From Astragalus membranaceus (taxonomy: Eukaryota; Streptophyta; Magnoliopsida; Fabales; Fabaceae), in NCBI GenBank assembly GCA_039519185.1, contig CM076846.1, positions 125,244,182 through 125,308,181 on the forward strand: a stretch of 64,000 nucleotides of DNA, written 5' to 3'. The position numbers and the translations under genes are program-made. This document shows, piece after piece, positions 58,964-64,000 of this stretch; within the stretch, counting starts at the first letter, position 1; each line of letters begins with the position of its first letter. The notes beneath the pieces were generated by a model that saw only the letters and a program-made list of their open reading frames with translations, made no database searches and was not told the DNA's origin.

Positions 58964-59279
58964 CACAAATACCAAACAAGCAACGGCTTCGAGTGGCGTT
59001 CATTACTAACTCGAAAGAAAAGAGTCGAAACCGGTAATCAAACAAGCAAAGGCTTCGAGTGACTACAAGTAACGACGTTTTATTATCTTTTTTGAAATCA
59101 TTTTTGAAAAAGGTGAGCATTGGTGATAATTATGTTGTTTTTGAAATTGGAATTTATTTATTTTAGTTAAGGTGTGGGAGCTTTCATGATAGTCAAACAA
59201 GCAAAGGCTTCGAGTGACTACCACTAATAACTCCTCATTAGCGATCAAACAAGCAAAGGCTTCGAGTGATGGCTAATGA
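58964..59279 (-). other. LTR B: four hairpins with conserved loop
   Basis: Stems lie around 58964-59004 (imperfect), GTAATC/GACTAC (59034-59039, 59061-59066), ATGATAGTC/GACTACCAC (59186-59194, 59216-59224) and TCATTAGCGATC/GATGGCTAATGA (59235-59246, 59268-59279; 11 of 12 paired). The 21-base loop has an inner AAGC/GCTT stem. Confidence 0.75.
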
Positions 59280-62070
59280 TTTATTTAAGAGAAAAAAATG
59301 CCTTAGGGTTTTTGTTTGGGAAACATTTGACTCTTGATTTGAAACAAGTTGAGAAAAAGAATTTGGTTTGGAAAAGGGGTTTTGGAAAACAAGTAGGACA
59401 TTTCAATCAACATACCAACCCCTAGCCAATATACAAATCACTTAATTACAAATCATGCAAGCATTACAAATCTAAGAGACAAGCAATATGCATAAATATG
59501 TAATAGTCAAAACTAATTACAAATTGCCATAAGAAATGGTCACACAAAGGTGAAACATTAATCAATTGCAAAGGGGTAATTCATTGAATCATTTAAGGGT
59601 CAACAATAAAAGCACAAGAGTTAAGTCCCTTTTGGTAATCTTTGACACTTATTAACAATGCACAAAGGCATAAGTGTCTAGTCATTTTACCAAATTTTTA
59701 ATGCTAAGATATGTGCAAGAGTTGAATCCCTTATAAGTAATTCTCAACATTTAGAATAGTGCTTGTAAACACATGTTGATTCCTCTTACCAATCATCAAC
59801 AAATTAATGATCTAAACAAGCAACACATTTTCAAGGCTCAAAATGACCAAAATAAATTGTTCACAAGTTATCATAAACCATTGGCAAGCAAAGAATCATA
59901 AATTCACGCCTTGTTCATTTGAAGACTTAAAGAGAGTTGAATCACTTGAAGTAATCCTCATCACTTAAAGAATAGTGCCTAAAGCACAAGTGAGAGTCAT
60001 CTTACACATCATCAACATTTGAAACAAATATGGTAAACCAAATTTACAAGGACAAATAACATTATAACTCAAAGGTGGTTGAATCCTCTTGAACAATCCT
60101 CATCACTTAACAAATAGTGCTCAAAGCACGAGTGAGAGTCCTTTTGTCAATCATCAACAAAAACTTGCAAGCAAACTTCATTAAAACAACTTGAGAAAAC
60201 ATTTTTAAGCACAAAGGCAAGCCAAATAACCAAAAGGCAACAAAAACCCTATTTATTTTAGCAACTTGCGAAACATACATATGGATGTAAAATTATTTTT
60301 ACAAGTTTTAACATGATTCCAAGCATAATAACACAACAATCAAACATCAATGGCTAGATCAAGTATTATTAGGCAAGGATGAACAAGGAAATTATATTAC
60401 ACATGCATTCTACATAACTTGCGAACCAAAATAGCCATAGATTCACAATTTTATTTCACCAAATGCAAAAACATCACAAGAACAATACATAATCAACACA
60501 TAGTCACAAGAACAATTTATTAGGTGGGTGAGATGCCAACTCTCACCCACAACAGCCCCTAATCTACATTTAGATGATGTTATGAGATGCAAATATAAGT
60601 TGAAAAGGGATTTTGATGCAAGAAAGTGGATGAAAATGCAAAGGGTTTTAGGTTATACCTTGGTTCCAAGCTAAGCAAGAGTAGAAATGAAGATCAATAG
60701 TAACAAATCACCAACACTCTTCAAAAATCACCAACAACCAACACGCAACCTTGAAGGATCAGCCCCTTTGATGATGTAAATGTGGAATCAAAGATGAAAG
60801 GAGGAGGATATATGAATATGGAGTGAGTTTGAGGTGAGTTAGTGGATGGAAGTTGAAAAAAAATGGAGGAGAAGGGGTGAGGGGGCTACGGCCTTGGGAG
60901 AAGGGAGGAGTGCTAGGGTTTTTGAATGGAGAGTGAGGCTAAGAGGAGGTGTGGGCTGATCATATGAAGGTATATATAGTGCTCACTTATCATTAAGGGC
61001 TTCTAGGTCATTTTGATTTCCATTGTGCTCTAGGATTGCATCTAAATTTTGAACCAAGGGTCAAGATCAAATGTCACATGGATTAGGGGCAATTAGAAAG
61101 CACAAAGTGAGGAGAGAGAGGGCTGAGGGGCGCAGCATAAGGAGGGTGGTGAAGGATAAGCTCAATTACAAAATTGTATTTTTCCATGAAGCTTATTACA
61201 AGAGTGCCATTTTAATTCAAATGAAGGGTGAGGATTGCATTTAACACTTGAATGGAAGGCCATGATTTAAACACAATTTGCAATCAATAAAATAAATCAA
61301 AATTGAAGGAAAATGGGCTGGAATTCGCAGCCAAAGGAAAGAGAGTGAGTGGAATTGCAACTTGTACTATTGTACTACACTTGACCTTTCAAAATTCAAA
61401 GGGATATTCCTTATTCCCTTCTAGATAATTCTTCTAAATTCATGCCATTTAGGGCTATGTCCCATGATTCAATGATTGGGCTCTGAATTTCATGATCTCA
61501 CCAATCCCAAAATTGATTCATTGACCCTACTTCAAAGGAAATGACCATTTTGCCCTTTTGTTCAAAAAACTGAATTTCATGCCAAAAATATTCTAATGAT
61601 GCACAAAAAATGCACAACTCCACTCACTTGGACTCACATAAATTCCTCAAGAGATGCATAATGGTTTTTACCGAGAAATTATTTATTTTAGTGAAATGAC
61701 CAAAATGCCCTTTTGGTCCCAAAAACCCTGATTTTGCTCCAAACTTCATTTCCACTCTAACAATGATCCTGAGACCTTTTGGATGACTCTAAAACCCTAA
61801 AAATGCATGCATGATGAGAAAATAAGTCTTTTTGGCGAAATTACCAAAATACCCTTTGAACGAGGAAAAACCCTAGAAACCCTAGAAATGCTCTAAAGTG
61901 CTCTAAAATGCCATGCAATGCTTTTCTAACCCTAAAATGCATTATGAAACTTCTAAAATGCAAGCATGATGCTCTTCCTAACCTCTAGGATGAATGCTAA
62001 GACTTGGTTTATTTATTTTTGATTGAAAATTAGGGTTTTGACCTAGGCCGGACAAAATTGGGGTATGACA

Positions 62071-63803
62071 GCTGCCCCTCTTTATTTGGATTTTGACAAG
62101 AAATATGAATTGCGCAGGACATATTTCGAGGCAAAATAGAAATAAAGAATTCAGAAATTATACCGATTTTGTCTGCTTAGGGAAACCTGAATTTTCCTCT
62201 TTTCTTTTTCTATTTTTTTTTTGAATAGATGGGCTTGAGAACAAACGGGAACGGTTAACACTTGGCGTATTAACCGAGAGAAAGAAAATGACGGACCACT
62301 CGGGATCTGAAGGAGCACTAAGGCTCTGAAGGACCACTCAGGGTCTGAAGGAGCACTAAGGCTCTGAAGGACCACTCAGGGTCTGAAGGAGCACTAAGAC
62401 TCTGAAGGACCACTCAGGGTCTGAAGGAGCACTAAGGCTCTGAAGGACCACTCAGGGTCTGGAAGGCTGCCTAGGCCTTAATTGAAGGACCATCGTGGTC
62501 TGAAGGAGCGCTACTAGCTATGGTACTAGTAAAACGGTCTGAGGGGGCCTTTCGAGCGGCCATGGGGGGTCAAGATCAGCTCCGGAACTGATATGTTGAC
62601 CATGAAGGACGTCCGCTGTGTCTTAGGCTGACACAACTAGTCTGAAGGACCACTGGGGGTCTGAAGGACTTACCCGCAGCTCGAATACGAGGTGAAGTCT
62701 GCTTTTGAAGGGACACTTGGGTCCTGAAGGGATTCACGAATCCTGTTGGTTGATTGATTGAAATGACCAATGCTGCTGCACTGGATTGAGGTACCTGCAT
62801 ACGTCAGTTGATGCAAGGAATGGTGCATGGAGTATGGGTGCATGTTATGCAAAGGCATGTTATGCAGATGCATGCAATGCTATGATTTTGGTGTAATGAT
62901 GAATGTGATGACATGCTATTCCTGACTCTTCATCTCTTTGGTTTTTCTCTGGTCAGCTTTCTTTTTTCTGACTGTTTGTTTTTCTTTGTTTTTTTCATTT
63001 TTTGATCAGCTTTCTTTTTTCTGATCATTTGTTTTTCCTTTTGCTCTTTTTTTGAATGATTTTACTTGATCAGCTTTCTTTTTTCTGATCATCTGTTTTT
63101 TTGTTTGCTCTTTTGCTCTTTTGGCTTATTTTCTTTTGCTGGTCCGTCCAACCTGTGAGACTGAGGGATTGATTAGAATTGCGGTGGCATATGAGCCGGA
63201 CGCCAATTGCTTTGCAATTTGCCATCTGAAATGGCCTATGAGTGCAATTATTCTTTTGTGAGCTCAATTTTCTCAGCTACTTCCTTCTCTTGACTTTTAA
63301 GAATTTCGCAATGATTGTGATGTTCTATGATTTATGTGCATGTTTTACAGGTCAATGTTATCATCATCATAAAACACTTATTTGAGCAGAAAAAGCAGAG
63401 AAATAGAAGAACAAACAGATATGAGAAAGATTGAATTTTATTGATATGGAAACCGGTCGCACAAGAAGTTACGCCGATTGTTTATTGCATTTGAAAGTTT
63501 AAACTATAAAAAGACACAAAAAAAGAGAGAGGCTGATTTCTGATTGTCCGTCTCTATGGAACAGTGCCAACATTTATGTCTTCGACTTTGATCATCCTTT
63601 CATCCAAGTCTTCGGGAGAATTGTACGCCTTTCTTCACTTTCCTTGCCCAAACTTTCTGACCCTAATTTTTGCCTGGATCGCCCTTTGCGGGTTTTCAAT
63701 CCACCGGGTCGCTCTGATTTTGCCTAGGTCGCCCTTTGCGGGTTTTCAACCTAGCGAGCTAATTCTTACTTGGCTTGTCTTTCTCTTTTTTCATCTATTT
63801 CTT
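62071..63803 (-). mobile_element. 3' untranslated region of Ogre-like element B
   Basis: This lies between the pol stop codon (63804) and the 3' LTR. It contains a 38-base tandem array (62290-62470), a nested hairpin at 62568-62601, three GATCAG..CTGATC hairpins (62951-63090) and two more near pol (63675-63754). No frame in it is convincing. Confidence 0.7.
62290..62470 (-). repeat. 38-base tandem array of two 19-base half-units
   Basis: ctgaaggaccactcagggt alternates with ctgaaggagcactaaggct for about four and a half cycles. Single diverged half-units continue on both sides, and one is seen in element A near 50583. Confidence 0.85.
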
Positions 63804-64000
63804 TTAGGCGTAATACTTCTTCACTTGATCGGAATTGACTGGGTTCTTTAAATCTTCTCCATCCATATTCGTGAGCATCAGCGCTCCTCCAGAAAAGGCT
63901 TTCTTGACTACAAAGGGGCCATCATAAGTGGGTGCCCACTTCCCCCGAGGATCAGTCTGGATAGGCAAGATCTTCTTAAGCACTAGGTCTCCCTCATTGA
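63804..64000 (-). CDS. C-terminal end of Ogre/Tat-type pol (partial, runs off the window)
   Basis: On the - strand the last 65 codons before TAA (63804-63806) read NEGDLVLKKILP, GKWAPTYDGPFVVKKAFSGG, ALMLTNMDGEDLKNPVNSDQ and VKKYYA. This is the C-terminal tail of a Ty3/Gypsy integrase: the GDLVL..K..GKWxPxYxGPF pattern is typical, and the last part is usual in Tat/Ogre elements. No stop or frameshift is visible in this part. The catalytic domains lie beyond 64000. Confidence 0.83.
   Translation of the reverse strand, partial: NEGDLVLKKILPIQTDPRGKWAPTYDGPFVVKKAFSGGALMLTNMDGEDLKNPVNSDQVKKYYA

Larger units (their letters stand above)
58297..62070 (-). repeat. Ogre-like LTR B, 3' LTR of element B, 3774 bp
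   Basis: On the - strand it begins TGTCATACCCCAATTTTG and ends GGCGCAACA. It is preceded there by the purine tract AAAGAGGGGCAGC (62071-62083 on +), so this is the 3' LTR of an element whose pol end is at 63804-64000. A TATATATA at 60971-60978 is the likely promoter, which gives a U3 of about 1.1 kb and an R-U5 of about 2.6 kb. The five bases left of it are GTGAT; the other copy of the duplication lies outside the window. Confidence 0.82.

Noticed and set aside
58297..62070. LTR B as another solo LTR
   Set aside because: The flanks GTGAT and GCTGC do not match, while the purine tract and the pol end on the right show it is the 3' LTR of a longer element.

Overview
This is plant nuclear DNA, most likely from a papilionoid legume. 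The evidence is the intron-containing plant genes (a long-chain fatty alcohol oxidase and a DUF1218 membrane protein), the recurring 'ggcttaaat..tttggtccc' repeat ends, and very large Ogre/Tat-like LTRs. The species cannot be fixed from the sequence alone. Only two host genes look intact; almost everything else is transposable elements, many nested inside one another.

Layout. 1-6521: a three-exon, FAO-type long-chain alcohol oxidase gene on the + strand. 7541-13310: a 5'-truncated LINE on the - strand, split by a degenerate Copia element (Copia-1, TSD CACCA). 13621-18617: a three-exon DUF1218 gene whose second intron carries a 1.1 kb MULE-type element (TSD TTTAGTTTA). Its upstream region is duplicated 2.66 kb away and is interrupted by a Gypsy fragment, a LINE fragment and a hAT element (TSD CTCTCAGG). 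19810-22590: a truncated Gypsy element with a GC-rich minisatellite in gag, then an unclassified direct-repeat pair. 23938-28677: Copia-2 (TSD GACTT). 29652-34947: Copia-3 (TSD AGGAC) with a foldback MITE five bases inside its 5' LTR. 35336-39775: a truncated Tat-type Gypsy. 40006-42066: a solo LTR (TSD AGGGC). 42200-47412: a Copia fragment, a CACTA element, a short MITE-like insertion, two SINEs and a MULE. 47564-48010: a FAR1/MULE-transposase fragment cut off by an Ogre-like LTR. 48011-64000: two Ogre-like elements on the - strand, one (B) with a complete 3.8 kb LTR, its 3' untranslated region and the last 65 codons of pol at the window edge.

The most unusual signal is in the non-coding parts of the Ogre-like elements. 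Three diverged LTRs (solo 40006-42066, A from 48011, B 58297-62070) and two 3' UTRs carry several families of hairpins. In each family the loop or internal-loop sequence is kept, while the stems differ widely in sequence yet stay complementary. The imperfect pairs seen on the + strand are mostly A/C, which become G-U wobbles on the - strand, the direction in which these elements are transcribed. This points to selection on RNA structure in the U5 leader and 3' UTR. It was aligned by eye and needs a statistical covariation test.

How the genes relate: the alcohol oxidase and the DUF1218 gene are ordinary, unrelated single-copy host genes. The retroelement open reading frames are nearly all broken by stops or frameshifts. 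Copia-3 is the least damaged.
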